A stretch of DNA of 64,000 nt from Burkholderiaceae bacterium (lineage in GTDB: Bacteria; Pseudomonadota; Gammaproteobacteria; Burkholderiales; Burkholderiaceae_C). The stretch covers positions 127,322 through 191,321 of the forward strand of contig CAKKRJ010000002.1 of assembly GCA_919902775.1 (NCBI GenBank), given 5' to 3'. The translations under genes were made by a program, and so were the position numbers. This document shows positions 1 through 8,819 of the stretch, in pieces. Numbering within the stretch: the first letter of the stretch is position 1; each line of letters starts with the position of its first letter. The notes beneath the pieces were generated by a model. That model was not told the DNA's origin and searched no databases. It worked only from the letters and a program-made list of their open reading frames with translations.

Positions 1-2298
1 TCTTTGGCTCTTGCATCCCGTCAGGTCATTCCCGACGCTTGGCAGGCCGAAGGCCATTCTTGTTTGCACCCTCAAGAAAACGCAACAGCCTGGCTGGAGG
101 TTGACCTGGACGGCAGTTTGCGATTCGCCAAAAGTGCCATCATTTTGACCGATCAGCGGGTCTTATCCAGGCTGGAGAGTGAAAAAAACTGGTCCAGCTG
201 GGCTTTGCAGCCCGGTTTGTCGCTGAAACTCACGGACCATGCGGGTGTGGGGTGCCTGGCCTTGACCAGCGCCGAGGGTCAATTGGCGGTTTGGCGCTTC
301 ACTTTGGGCTTGCAAGCGGCGGTGGCCCGCTGGGTGGCCCAGTTTGAAAGTCAATTGGCGCATGCGCAAAGTCCTTCCCTTGGGCGTCCTTTGCAAGCCG
401 TGCTGTCGGGCTCGGTGTGCCCGGTCTGCCAGACCGTCATGGACGACGAAGACGAAGAGTGCCCCAGCTGTGGCCGGGAAGACCTGGCACCACCGTCCAC
501 CTGGACGCTGTTCAAGCTTTGGCGCTTTGCACGGCCTTATCAGCGTTCTTTGCTGGCGGGCTTTTTGCTCACATTGGCCGCAACGGCGGCGACTTTGGTG
601 CCGCCTTACCTGACCATGCCGTTGATGGACGACATCTTGATTCCGTACCAGAACGGCAAAGAGATCGACCCCACGTTGGTGTCGATGTACTTGTTGGGCT
701 TGCTGGCTTCCGCTTTGCTGGCCTGGGGCCTGGGCTGGGCCAAGACCTACATCCTGGCCCTGGTGTCCGAGCGCATTGGGGCCGATTTGCGCACCAACAC
801 CTATGAGCACTTGCTCAAACTCTCGCTGGAATATTTTGGCGGGCGGCGCACCGGTGACCTGATCGCCCGCATCGGCAGCGAGACCGATCGCATCAACGTG
901 TTCTTGTCGCTGCACCTGCTGGACTTTGCCACCGACGTGTTGATGATCCTGATGACCGCCGTCATTTTGTTCACCATCAACCCCACTTTGGCGCTGGTCA
1001 CCTTGTTGCCCTTGCCGTTCATTGCCTGGTTGATCCATGTGGTGCGAGAAAAACTGCGCACCGGCTTTGAAAAGATCGACCGCGTTTGGGCCGAAGTGAC
1101 CAATGTGCTCGCCGACACCATTCCCGGCATTCGGGTGGTCAAGGCGTTTGCCCAGGAAGACCGTGAAGCCCAGCGTTTCAAGGATGCGAACAAACACAAC
1201 CTGCAGGTCAACGACCGCCTGAACCGCGTGTGGTCCTTGTTCTCGCCCACGGTGACCTTGATGACCGAGATCGGCTTGCTGGTGGTCTGGGGCTTTGGCA
1301 TCTGGCTGGTCTCGGACGACCAGATCACCGTGGGGGTCTTGACCGCTTTTCTGGCGTACATCGGGCGCTTTTACAGCCGCCTGGATTCGATGAGCCGAAT
1401 CGTCTCGAACACACAAAAGGCGGCTTCGGGGGCCAAGCGCATTTTTGACATCCTGGACCATGTCTCCAGCGTGCCCGAGCCCGTGCAGCCTGTGGCCTTG
1501 CCGGAACAAGTGCAAGGGCGCATCACGGTGCGCGACGCAGGTTTCCGTTATGGCAACCGTGCCGTGATTCGCCAGCTCAACCTCGACATCCAGCCCGGTC
1601 AGATGATTGGCCTGGTCGGCCACAGCGGATCGGGCAAGAGCACCTTGGTCAATTTGATTTGCCGCTTTTATGACCTGAGCGAAGGCGCTATTGAACTGGA
1701 CGGGACCGACATCCGCCAGTTGAAAGTGGCCGACTACCGCCGTCAAATCGGCCTGGTGTTGCAAGAGCCGTTCTTGTTCTTTGGCACGATCGCCGACAAC
1801 ATTGCTTACGGCAAACCCGAAGCGAGCCGCGAGGAGATCGTGGCGGCGGCCCGTGCCGCCCATGCCCACGAATTCATCTTGCGCATGCCGCAGGGCTATG
1901 ACTCGCTGGTGGGTGAGCGTGGCCAGGGTCTGTCGGGCGGAGAGCGCCAGCGCATCTCGATTGCGCGGGCCTTGCTCATCAACCCGCGCATCTTGATTCT
2001 GGACGAAGCCACTTCGGCGGTGGACACCGAAACCGAGAAAGAGATCCAACGCGCGCTGGACAACCTGGTGCGCGGGCGCACCACGATCGCGATTGCGCAC
2101 CGCCTGTCCACCCTGCGCAAGGCCGACCGCCTGGTGGTGATGGACAAAGGGGTGGTGGTGGAAGAGGGCACGCACGATGCGCTGATTGAGGCCCAAGGCG
2201 CGTATTGGCGTCTTTATGAAGCCCAGCAACGTCAGGCCGAAACCGAAGCGGTCTTGGGCGGCAGCCTCGGCGATTCAACACAAAAGGTGAGCGCATGA
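1..2298 (+). CDS. ABC transporter, fused permease/ATPase, cyanophycin-associated type (5' partial)
   Basis: Exporter-type half transporter with membrane and ATPase domains in one chain; the frame is open at the left edge, so the true start may lie outside. An N-terminal region of about 170 residues precedes the membrane domain and carries a CPVC...CPSC zinc-ribbon signature (about residues 139-156). Several hydrophobic helices follow, then an ATPase domain with Walker A GHSGSGKST (about 539), signature LSGGERQR (about 643), Walker B ILILDE and an AHRLS switch histidine. The stop codon overlaps the start of the DUF1854 gene (ATGA). In Burkholderiales this pair is annotated as cyanophycin-metabolism-associated because it sits beside cyanophycin synthetase genes; here those genes would have to lie upstream of the window. 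Substrate unknown. Family call is secure, role inferred. Confidence 0.85.
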   Translation, partial: SLALASRQVIPDAWQAEGHSCLHPQENATAWLEVDLDGSLRFAKSAIILTDQRVLSRLESEKNWSSWALQPGLSLKLTDHAGVGCLALTSAEGQLAVWRFTLGLQAAVARWVAQFESQLAHAQSPSLGRPLQAVLSGSVCPVCQTVMDDEDEECPSCGREDLAPPSTWTLFKLWRFARPYQRSLLAGFLLTLAATAATLVPPYLTMPLMDDILIPYQNGKEIDPTLVSMYLLGLLASALLAWGLGWAKTYILALVSERIGADLRTNTYEHLLKLSLEYFGGRRTGDLIARIGSETDRINVFLSLHLLDFATDVLMILMTAVILFTINPTLALVTLLPLPFIAWLIHVVREKLRTGFEKIDRVWAEVTNVLADTIPGIRVVKAFAQEDREAQRFKDANKHNLQVNDRLNRVWSLFSPTVTLMTEIGLLVVWGFGIWLVSDDQITVGVLTAFLAYIGRFYSRLDSMSRIVSNTQKAASGAKRIFDILDHVSSVPEPVQPVALPEQVQGRITVRDAGFRYGNRAVIRQLNLDIQPGQMIGLVGHSGSGKSTLVNLICRFYDLSEGAIELDGTDIRQLKVADYRRQIGLVLQEPFLFFGTIADNIAYGKPEASREEIVAAARAAHAHEFILRMPQGYDSLVGERGQGLSGGERQRISIARALLINPRILILDEATSAVDTETEKEIQRALDNLVRGRTTIAIAHRLSTLRKADRLVVMDKGVVVEEGTHDALIEAQGAYWRLYEAQQRQAETEAVLGGSLGDSTQKVSA

Positions 2299-2759
2299 GC
2301 CCGTTTGACTTGCACCGTGATGCCTTTGGCCGTTGGGAGCTGGAGATGCCCGATGGCACGCGCCATGTCCCGGTCACGACCTTGCGCGCCTATCCCGTGT
2401 CGGCCCCGGATTCGGGGGTGGCGGTGATGGATGCCGATGGCCACGAAATCGTCTGGATCGATGAATGGGCCCAGCTGGATGAGCCCCTGCGTGCGCGGGT
2501 GGAGCAAGCCTTGAACGAGCGCGAGTTCTTGCCCGAGATCCTTCAGCTGACCGAGGTCAGCAGCTTTGCCACGCCCTGCACCTGGTCGGTGCGCACCGAT
2601 CGGGGGGCCACGCAGTTCCTGCTCAAAGGTGAAGAGGACATTCGGCGCCTGACGGGCACGGTGTTGCTCATCAACGATGCCAATGGCGTTCAGTTCATGA
2701 TCCGCGACCTCGCGACCATGGACAAACACTCGCGCAAGCTGCTGGACCGCTTCCTTTGA
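2295..2759 (+). CDS. DUF1854 family protein, cyanophycin-metabolism associated
   Basis: A 154-residue soluble protein without signal peptide or membrane segment, translationally coupled to the preceding ABC transporter by a 4-base start/stop overlap. The sequence matches the DUF1854 pattern as I recall it: an N-terminal part containing the RAYPVSAP stretch, a central acidic stretch, and a C-terminal half with an RLTGTVLLINDANG-like segment and a DKHSRKLLDRFL ending. The biochemical function of this family is not known to me. Constant pairing with the ABC protein suggests an accessory or regulatory subunit. Function is inference from context only. Confidence 0.8.
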   Translation: MSPFDLHRDAFGRWELEMPDGTRHVPVTTLRAYPVSAPDSGVAVMDADGHEIVWIDEWAQLDEPLRARVEQALNEREFLPEILQLTEVSSFATPCTWSVRTDRGATQFLLKGEEDIRRLTGTVLLINDANGVQFMIRDLATMDKHSRKLLDRFL

Positions 2760-2767
2760 CGCGCGCT

Positions 2768-2824
2768 TGTGGGGGGCCGTCGAGCCCTGTGGGGGCGCGC
2801 CCCTGCGCGCGAAGGCGCCTTGCA
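2768..2824. repeat. REP-like palindromic repeat, family A
   Basis: GC-rich palindromic unit built around GGGGCGCGCCCCTGCGCGCG. It is a copy of an element found in at least eight other intergenic places in this window. It lies just after the DUF1854 stop codon, between convergent genes. No terminator-like T tract follows. Confidence 0.6.
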
Positions 2825-2856
2825 TTATTCGGTGTGTCGCCAGGCTGCATAGAAAA

Positions 2857-4230
2857 TTAAAGCGGCCAGACCGAACCGTGTTCGGGCACCATGGCCCGCC
2901 ATTTGATTTCGTGTTCGATGCGCTGGCGCAGCATGTCCGAGCCTTCGCGCTCGCCGTGCACCACGAACACCTGACCGGGTGCGCTGGGCATCTTGTGCAG
3001 CCAACTCAGCAACTGGTTGGCATCGGCATGCGCAGACGCCGATGCGATTTGTGCCACCTCGGCCCGCACCACCACCTCTTGCGCGTGGATGCGCACGGTC
3101 GTTTGACCGCTGACCAATGCCGCACCACGGGTGCCCGGGGCCTGGTAGCCGGTCAGGATGACCATGTTGCGGTGATCACCCGCGTACTGCGCCAGGTGGT
3201 GCAACACGCGCCCACCGGTGGCCATGCCACTGGCCGCCAGAATCACCATGGGGCCGTGTCGCCGCGCCAGTGACTTGGACTGCTCGGGCGTTTCCAGCAT
3301 CGTGGCCACGCGGTCCATCTGGTGCACTTCCTGATCGCTCAGGCGGTGCTCGCCGGGGTGGCGTTCAAACAAAGCGGTGGTGTGGATGGCCATCGGGCTG
3401 TCCAGAAAAATCGGCAGACTGCGCGGAATTTCGCCAGCCGCCTTGAGCTGCGCAATGGTGTGCAGCACCGCCTGCGCCCGCCCGACCGCAAACACCGGCA
3501 CCACGGCCACACCGCCACGGGCGGCCAGCTTGTGCAGCAGGGGCCCCAGTTCTTCAAACATTTTTTCTCTGGGATGCAGGCGGTCACCGTAAGTGGATTC
3601 GATCAACACCGTGTCGGCTTGCGGAGGCGGCTCGGGTGGGTGCATCAACGGGTCGTCAGGGCGGCCCAGATCGCCTGAAAACAAGATGCGTCGCCCCGCC
3701 ACGTCGAGCAGCAAACTGGCCGCACCCAAAATGTGACCCGCAGGCTGAAAGCGGGCTTTCCAGCCGTGAATGGGCTCGAACCACTGGCCCTGCTTTTCGG
3801 CATGCAACTGCTTCAGGCTGAGGAGGGCGTCTTGCTTGGTGTACAGCGGCAGGGCCGGGGCGTGTTTGGAGAAACCGTGTCGGTTGGCAAAAAAGGCGTC
3901 TTCTTCCTGGATGTGCCCGCTGTCAGGCAGCAAGATGGCGGCCAGATCGCAGGTGGCCGAGGTGGCATGCACCCGGCCCCGAAAGCCGTTTTTGACCAGC
4001 AAGGGCAGGTAGCCGCTGTGGTCCAGGTGCGCATGGGTCAAGGCCACCGCATCGATGTGCGCGGGGTTGACCGGCAGGGGTGTCCAGTTGCGCAAGCGCA
4101 GCTGTTTGTAGCCCTGAAACAACCCGCAATCGACCAACAGCCTTTTTTGGTTGTGCTCGATCAGGTACTTGGAACCCGTGACGGTGTCGGCCCCGCCGAG
4201 GAAGGTGATGGTGGCGCTCATGACTTGCAT
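2857..4230 (-). CDS. MBL-fold/beta-CASP metallo-hydrolase with RNA-specificity domain
   Basis: A 457-residue protein of the metallo-beta-lactamase beta-CASP family (YSH1/CPSF-like exonucleases). The zinc-binding motif HAHLDHSG lies near residue 60, followed by an SGDLGRPDDPL motif, the beta-CASP domain, and a C-terminal RNA-specificity part with SAHADANQLLSWL and VHGER. I start at 4230 (MQVMSATITF...) because a G-rich Shine-Dalgarno-like stretch precedes it; an upstream ATG at 4269 in the same frame adds 13 residues unlike the family. Bacterial members act in RNA processing or turnover, but the substrate of this one is unknown. It stands alone, convergent with the DUF1854 gene. Confidence 0.85.
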   Translation of the reverse strand: MQVMSATITFLGGADTVTGSKYLIEHNQKRLLVDCGLFQGYKQLRLRNWTPLPVNPAHIDAVALTHAHLDHSGYLPLLVKNGFRGRVHATSATCDLAAILLPDSGHIQEEDAFFANRHGFSKHAPALPLYTKQDALLSLKQLHAEKQGQWFEPIHGWKARFQPAGHILGAASLLLDVAGRRILFSGDLGRPDDPLMHPPEPPPQADTVLIESTYGDRLHPREKMFEELGPLLHKLAARGGVAVVPVFAVGRAQAVLHTIAQLKAAGEIPRSLPIFLDSPMAIHTTALFERHPGEHRLSDQEVHQMDRVATMLETPEQSKSLARRHGPMVILAASGMATGGRVLHHLAQYAGDHRNMVILTGYQAPGTRGAALVSGQTTVRIHAQEVVVRAEVAQIASASAHADANQLLSWLHKMPSAPGQVFVVHGEREGSDMLRQRIEHEIKWRAMVPEHGSVWPL

Positions 4231-4296
4231 GCTGCCCCCAAAACAAAAAGGCTGCTTGACGCAAGTCAAACAGCCCTTGGATCGGATTGTTTTGCA

Positions 4297-4355
4297 TGTC
4301 AGGGCTGAAGCCGCCGACCTGCGGGTTTTTTGTAGGTCGGACCTTCAGGTCCGAC
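4297..4355. repeat. Palindromic repeat, family B (GTCGGACC-type hairpin)
   Basis: Contains the perfect inverted repeat GTCGGACC-TTCA-GGTCCGAC (4336-4355), preceded by a related CCGCCGACCTGC segment. Similar units occur at about 47371-47471, 58809-58858 and 60986-61020. No T tract follows on either strand, so it is a dispersed repeat rather than a clear terminator. Confidence 0.6.
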
Positions 4356-4389
4356 GTTGCAGGGTACGGCGCGAGCCTGTGCCCGAGCG

Positions 4390-5535
4390 TCAGCCGCCGA
4401 AAAAGCCCTTCAGCTTGTCCGTCCAGCTCTCGCCTGAAGGCTGGTGTTTGCCGCCGCCCTTGGTCAGTGAATCGTCAAACTCCTTGAGCAGCTTGCGCTG
4501 GTGTTCGGTGAGTTTGACCGGCGTCTCGACGGTGATGTGGCAATACAGATCGCCGGGGTAGCTGCCGCGCACGCCCTTGATGCCCTTGCCGCGCAAGCGG
4601 AACTGTTTGCCCGTTTGGGTGCCTTCGGGGATGTCAATGGCCGCTTTGCCGCCCAGGGTGGGCACATCGATTTCGCCGCCCAAGGCCGCTTTGGTGAAGC
4701 TGATCGGCACCGCGCAATGCAGGTCATCGCCATCGCGTTCAAAAATCGAATGTTTCTTGAGTCGGATTTCGATGAACAGATCGCCCGGTGGGCCACCGTT
4801 GGTGCCTGGTTCGCCATTGCCGGCGCTGCGGATGCGCATGCCGTCGTCGATACCGGCCGGAATTTTGACTTCCAGCGTCTTTTGCTTCTTGACCTTGCCT
4901 TGTCCGTGGCAGGTGCCGCAGGGGTCGGGGATGATCTTGCCGGTGCCACGGCAATTGGGGCAAGTTTGCTGCACACTGAAAAAGCCCTGGCGCATCTGCA
5001 CCTGGCCCTGGCCCTGGCAGGTGGCACAGGTCTTGGCGCTGGTGCCGGGTTTGGCGCCGCTGCCATTGCAGGTGTCGCACGCGTCCCAGCTGGGGATGCG
5101 CAGTTGCGAGTCTTTGCCATGGGCCGCTTCTTCCAGGGTGATTTCCATCGCGTAGCTCAGGTCGGCACCACGGAACACTTGCCGTCCGCCACCGCCGCCG
5201 CGACCGCCACGGCCCTGGCCGCCGAAGATGTCACCAAAGATGTCGCCGAACGCATCACCAAAACCACCAAAGCCTTCGGCACCGCCGCGCATATTGGGGT
5301 CGACACCAGCGTGGCCATGCTGGTCGTAGGCGGCGCGTTTTTGCGCGTCCGACAGCATTTCGTAGGCCTCTTTGACCTCTTTGAATTTGGCCTCGGCTTC
5401 TTTGGCCTTGGCGTCTTCGCCCTGGTTGCGGTCAGGGTGGTACTTCATCGCCAGTTTGCGATAAGCCTTTTTGATGTCTTCGTCTGAGGCGTTTTTGGCA
5501 ACGCCCAGCACTTCGTAAAAATCTCGTTTGGCCAT
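4390..5535 (-). CDS. dnaJ: Molecular chaperone DnaJ (Hsp40)
   Basis: Type I Hsp40 co-chaperone of 381 residues that stimulates DnaK ATPase activity and delivers unfolded clients. All expected domains are present: J domain with HPD at residues 33-35, a Gly/Phe-rich linker with runs of GGRGG, a zinc-finger domain with four CxxCxGxG repeats ([32 protein letters not shown]), and the C-terminal substrate-binding domains. The start at 5535 ([11 protein letters not shown]) is chosen by family alignment; the frame is open four codons further up. It is the last gene of the grpE-dnaK-dnaJ set, 101 bases after dnaK. Length and domain order are standard. Confidence 0.98.
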   Translation of the reverse strand: MAKRDFYEVLGVAKNASDEDIKKAYRKLAMKYHPDRNQGEDAKAKEAEAKFKEVKEAYEMLSDAQKRAAYDQHGHAGVDPNMRGGAEGFGGFGDAFGDIFGDIFGGQGRGGRGGGGGRQVFRGADLSYAMEITLEEAAHGKDSQLRIPSWDACDTCNGSGAKPGTSAKTCATCQGQGQVQMRQGFFSVQQTCPNCRGTGKIIPDPCGTCHGQGKVKKQKTLEVKIPAGIDDGMRIRSAGNGEPGTNGGPPGDLFIEIRLKKHSIFERDGDDLHCAVPISFTKAALGGEIDVPTLGGKAAIDIPEGTQTGKQFRLRGKGIKGVRGSYPGDLYCHITVETPVKLTEHQRKLLKEFDDSLTKGGGKHQPSGESWTDKLKGFFGG

Positions 5536-5608
5536 GGGGCAATCCAACCGTTAGAACAAGAACGCCGCGAAGGCGATTCAGTCACCTGAATCAGCTTGCG
5601 CGGCGGGA

Positions 5609-5625
5609 CTGCGGGAAACCCGCAG
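5609..5625 (-). other. Small stem-loop between dnaK and dnaJ
   Basis: Perfect 7-bp inverted repeat CTGCGGG-AAA-CCCGCAG in the dnaK-dnaJ spacer. No U tract follows it in the direction of transcription, so it is not a convincing terminator. It could affect mRNA stability or dnaJ translation, which is inference. Confidence 0.4.
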
Positions 5626-5636
5626 AGGGTGGGGTG

Positions 5637-7568
5637 TTAGCCCTTTTTGACTTCCTTGACTTCTGCGTCCACCACGTTGTCGTCCTGTGGCTTGGCTTCG
5701 TCAGCACCGGCGGCGGCGCCTGCACCCGCAGCGGCTTGCTGCGCTTGCATCTCGGCATACACCTTTTCGCCCAGCTTCTGGCTGGCGGTCATCAGGGCTT
5801 CGGTTTTGGCTTCGATGGCGTCTTTGTCTTCGCCCTTCAAAGCTTCTTCCAGTGTCTTGGCCGCTGCTTCGATGGCTTCTTTTTCAGACGCTTCGATCTT
5901 GTCGCCGTGCTCGGTCAGGCTCTTCTTGACGCTGTGCACAGCGGCTTCGCCGGCGTTGCGGGCTTGCACCAGTTCGAGCTTTTTCTTGTCTTCTTCGGCG
6001 TTCAACTCGGCGTCTTTCACCATTTGTTGAATTTCGGCTTCGGACAGACCCGAGTTGGCCTTGATCGTGATCTTGTTCTCTTTGCCTGTGCCTTTGTCTT
6101 TGGCGCCGACGTGCAAGATGCCGTTGGCGTCGATGTCAAAGGACACTTCAATTTGCGGCGTGCCGCGTGAGGCTGGCGGGATGCCTTCGAGGTTGAATTC
6201 ACCCAGCAACTTGTTGCCCGAAGCGATGTCGCGCTCACCCTGGAACACCTTGATGGTCACGGCGGGTTGGTTGTCTTCCGCGGTCGAGAATGTCTGTGCA
6301 AACTTGGTCGGGATGGTGGTGTTCTTGGTGATCATTTTGGTCATCACACCGCCCATGGTTTCGATGCCCAAAGACAGAGGCGTCACGTCGAGCAGCAGCA
6401 CGTCGGTGCGGTCGCCGGACAAGACCTGGCCCTGGATCGCAGCGCCCACGGCCACGGCTTCGTCGGGGTTCACGTCCTTGCGTGGCTCTTTGCCGAAGAA
6501 CTCTTTGACTTTCTCTTGCACCTTGGGCATGCGGGACATGCCGCCGACCAAGATGATGTCGTCGATGTCACCGACCGCCACGCCCGCGTCCTTGATGGCC
6601 ATGCGGCAAGGGGCGATGGTGCGCTCGATCAGCTCTTCCACCAGCTGCTCCAGCTTGGCGCGGGTCAGCTTAATGTTCAGGTGCTTGGGGCCGGTCGCGT
6701 CTGCCGTGATGTAGGGCAGGTTGACATCGGTCGCGGCCGAGCTGGACAGCTCGATCTTGGCTTTTTCAGCGGCTTCTTTCAGGCGCTGCAGGGCCAACAC
6801 GTCTTTGGCCAGATCGACACCGGATTCCTTCTTGAACTCGGTGATGATGAAGTCGATGATGCGCTGGTCGAAGTCTTCGCCACCCAGGAAGGTGTCACCG
6901 TTGGTGGACAACACTTCGAATTGCTTTTCGCCATCGACATCGGCGATTTCGATGATGGACACGTCGAACGTGCCGCCACCCAGGTCATACACGGCGATCT
7001 TGCGGTCGCCCTTTTCGGTCTTGTCCAGGCCGAAAGCCAAGGCTGCAGCGGTGGGTTCGTTGATGATGCGCTTGACGTCCAGACCGGCAATGCGGCCTGC
7101 ATCTTTGGTGGCTTGGCGCTGTGCGTCGTTGAAGTAAGCGGGCACCGTGATGACGGCTTCGGTGACTTCTTCGCCGAGGTAGTCTTCGGCGGTTTTCTTC
7201 ATCTTGCGCAGGATTTCAGCGCTGATTTGCGGTGGCGCCAATTTGTTGCCGCGCACTTCCACCCAGGCGTCGCCGTTGTCGGCTTTGGCAATGGTGTAAG
7301 GCATCAGGTCGATGTCTTTTTGAACTTCTTTTTCCGCGAACTTGCGACCGATCAAACGCTTCACGGCGTAGAGCGTGTTGCGTGGGTTGGTCACGGCCTG
7401 GCGCTTGGCGGATGCGCCGACCAGGATTTCGCCGTCTTCTTGGTAGGCAATGATCGACGGGGTGGTGCGTGCGCCTTCGGCGTTCTCGATCACTTTGGTC
7501 GTGTTGCCTTCCATGATGGCCACGCACGAGTTGGTGGTGCCCAGGTCAATACCGATGATTCTTCCCAT
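5637..7568 (-). CDS. dnaK: Molecular chaperone DnaK (Hsp70)
   Basis: Hsp70 ATPase chaperone, 643 residues. The N-terminal nucleotide-binding domain begins [16 protein letters not shown] and holds the [14 protein letters not shown] phosphate motif and an [10 protein letters not shown] motif. The substrate-binding domain and helical lid follow, with a C-terminal Gly/Ala-rich tail ending in [11 protein letters not shown] start at 7568 (MGRIIGID) because a GGAG sequence lies about 10 bases upstream and the family begins there; the open frame extends 18 codons further without family similarity. It lies between grpE and dnaJ and has its own heat-shock-type promoter at 7609-7636. Confidence 0.98.
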   Translation of the reverse strand: MGRIIGIDLGTTNSCVAIMEGNTTKVIENAEGARTTPSIIAYQEDGEILVGASAKRQAVTNPRNTLYAVKRLIGRKFAEKEVQKDIDLMPYTIAKADNGDAWVEVRGNKLAPPQISAEILRKMKKTAEDYLGEEVTEAVITVPAYFNDAQRQATKDAGRIAGLDVKRIINEPTAAALAFGLDKTEKGDRKIAVYDLGGGTFDVSIIEIADVDGEKQFEVLSTNGDTFLGGEDFDQRIIDFIITEFKKESGVDLAKDVLALQRLKEAAEKAKIELSSSAATDVNLPYITADATGPKHLNIKLTRAKLEQLVEELIERTIAPCRMAIKDAGVAVGDIDDIILVGGMSRMPKVQEKVKEFFGKEPRKDVNPDEAVAVGAAIQGQVLSGDRTDVLLLDVTPLSLGIETMGGVMTKMITKNTTIPTKFAQTFSTAEDNQPAVTIKVFQGERDIASGNKLLGEFNLEGIPPASRGTPQIEVSFDIDANGILHVGAKDKGTGKENKITIKANSGLSEAEIQQMVKDAELNAEEDKKKLELVQARNAGEAAVHSVKKSLTEHGDKIEASEKEAIEAAAKTLEEALKGEDKDAIEAKTEALMTASQKLGEKVYAEMQAQQAAAGAGAAAGADEAKPQDDNVVDAEVKEVKKG

Positions 7569-7608
7569 TTTGATGCTCCGAAATTGAGTAAAAGTGCAGA
7601 TGGTCTGC

Positions 7609-7636
7609 AGGTGGGGCGACAAGGAAACTTTTCAAG
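7609..7636 (-). promoter_or_regulatory. Sigma-32 type heat-shock promoter of dnaK
   Basis: On the minus strand, CTTGAAA (7636-7630) is followed after 13 bases by CCCCACCT (7616-7609). This matches the sigma-32 pattern (CTTGAAA, about 11-16 bases, CCCCATnT). It lies in the grpE-dnaK spacer about 40 bases before the dnaK start, so dnaK-dnaJ can be heat-induced independently of grpE. Confidence 0.7.
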
Positions 7637-7662
7637 TCCCCTTACGCCAAAAAGGTTTTTGA

Positions 7663-8211
7663 TTATTTGGGTGCAGTGACCGTGACCAAGGCGGGGCGCA
7701 ACACGCGGTCCGCAATGGAGTAGCCTTTTTGCAGCACCATGACCACGGTGTTGGCTTCTTGTTCGGCCGGCACCACGCTGATGGCCTGGTGGTGGTGCGG
7801 GTCGAATTTGGTGCCCGCAGCGGGGGCAATTTCGAGCACTTTGTTGCGCTCGAGCGCACTTTTGAGCTGGCGCAATGTGGCTTCAGAGCCTTCGCGGATT
7901 TGCTCAATCGTGACGTTGGGGATGGCCAGACCGGCCTCCAAACTGTCCAGCACGGGCAGCAAACTGTCGGCAAAGCCCTCGACGGCAAATTTGCGGGCCT
8001 TGGCAATTTCGTCGTCTGCACGGCGACGGGCGTTTTGCACATCGGCCTGGGCGCGCAGGTACTGGTCGGCCAGGTCGGCGTTTTGCGCTTTCAGGTTGGT
8101 CAGTTCGGCCTGGGCGTCGGCCAGCGGGTCGGTGGCGGCCTGGGCTGCGGCTTGCGCCAAGGTGTCGTCACTCAGGGGTTGGGATGTGGGGTGGGGTGTG
8201 GCTTCTGACAT
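7663..8211 (-). CDS. grpE: Nucleotide exchange factor GrpE
   Basis: GrpE of 182 residues, the ADP/ATP exchange factor for DnaK. It has the usual disordered N-terminus, a long coiled-coil helix (about residues 35-85) and the C-terminal beta domain with [19 protein letters not shown]. The start at 8211 (MSEATPHPT) is chosen because the upstream codons run through the promoter. It is the first gene of the grpE-dnaK-dnaJ cluster, 94 bases ahead of dnaK. Length and motifs are normal. Confidence 0.97.
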   Translation of the reverse strand: MSEATPHPTSQPLSDDTLAQAAAQAATDPLADAQAELTNLKAQNADLADQYLRAQADVQNARRRADDEIAKARKFAVEGFADSLLPVLDSLEAGLAIPNVTIEQIREGSEATLRQLKSALERNKVLEIAPAAGTKFDPHHHQAISVVPAEQEANTVVMVLQKGYSIADRVLRPALVTVTAPK

Positions 8212-8246
8212 GAACAATGTCCGCAAAAAATGAATACCCCTTTCAA

Positions 8247-8272
8247 GTAGGGGCGTATTCCTGGGTTTCAAG
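8247..8272 (-). promoter_or_regulatory. Sigma-32 type heat-shock promoter of grpE
   Basis: On the minus strand, CTTGAAA (8272-8266) is followed after 12 bases by CCCCTAC (8253-8247), about 35 bases upstream of the grpE start. A second CTTGAAA (8247-8241) overlaps the -10 element but lacks a good partner. No CIRCE inverted repeat was seen, so control appears to be by sigma-32 rather than HrcA. Confidence 0.7.
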
Positions 8273-8280
8273 AGGGCAAG

Positions 8281-8302
8281 AAAAAACCCGCCAGACGGCG
8301 GG
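8281..8302 (-). terminator. Rho-independent terminator after the FKBP gene
   Basis: On the minus strand, stem CCCGCC-GTCT-GGCGGG is followed at once by six T residues. It begins about 30 bases after the FKBP stop codon and ends just before the grpE promoter, so it separates the two units. Confidence 0.85.
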
Positions 8303-8331
8303 CCGGGTGGGCGCAGTGGACTGCGCCGGGC

Positions 8332-8682
8332 TCAGTTCAGGGCCAGCAATTCCACGTCAAACTTCAAGGTGGCGTTGGGCGGGATCACGCCACCCGCACC
8401 GCGGGCACCGTAGCCCAGCTCGGCCGGGATGATCAAGGTGCGTTGACCGCCCACTTTCATGCCCGCCACGCCTTCGTCCCAGCCCTTGATGACCATGCCT
8501 GCGCCCAGTGCGAACACGAACGGGTCGCGGCGGTCCTTGCTCGAGTCGAACTTGGCGCCTTGCTGGCCGTCTTTGTAGAGCCAGCCGGTGTAGTGCACGG
8601 TCACGTCCTGGCCAGAGGTGGCTTCGGCGCCTTCGCCCACGACGGTGTCTTCGTACTGCAGGCCGGAGGGGGTGGTGTTCAT
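8332..8682 (-). CDS. FKBP-type peptidyl-prolyl cis-trans isomerase
   Basis: A 116-residue single-domain FKBP that catalyses cis-trans isomerisation of proline peptide bonds. Family motifs are VTVHYTGWL (about residues 28-36), the GAGMVIKGWDEGVAGMKVGG segment, and LGYGARGAGGVIPPNATLKF near the end. There is no signal peptide, so it should be cytoplasmic. The start at 8682 (MNTTPSGLQYED) matches the compact family length; the frame is open far upstream but that part is not protein-like. It is followed by a strong terminator and is not part of the heat-shock transcripts. Confidence 0.93.
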   Translation of the reverse strand: MNTTPSGLQYEDTVVGEGAEATSGQDVTVHYTGWLYKDGQQGAKFDSSKDRRDPFVFALGAGMVIKGWDEGVAGMKVGGQRTLIIPAELGYGARGAGGVIPPNATLKFDVELLALN

Positions 8683-8819
8683 GGGGGACTTTCTGTCAGA
8701 AATGGCCCGGGTCGCCCGTTGGCAGGCCCGGAAGGTCGAAAAGGCAAAATTATGCCAGCTGCGCTCGGCAGGCCCGACCCAGCGCACCGCTCCCGTAGGA
8801 CCTGGCTGCGGGCCAGGTC

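Noticed and set aside
4336..4355. GTCGGACC-TTCA-GGTCCGAC hairpin as terminator of the MBL or dnaJ gene
   Set aside because: No T tract on either strand and related copies occur elsewhere; better explained as a dispersed repeat.
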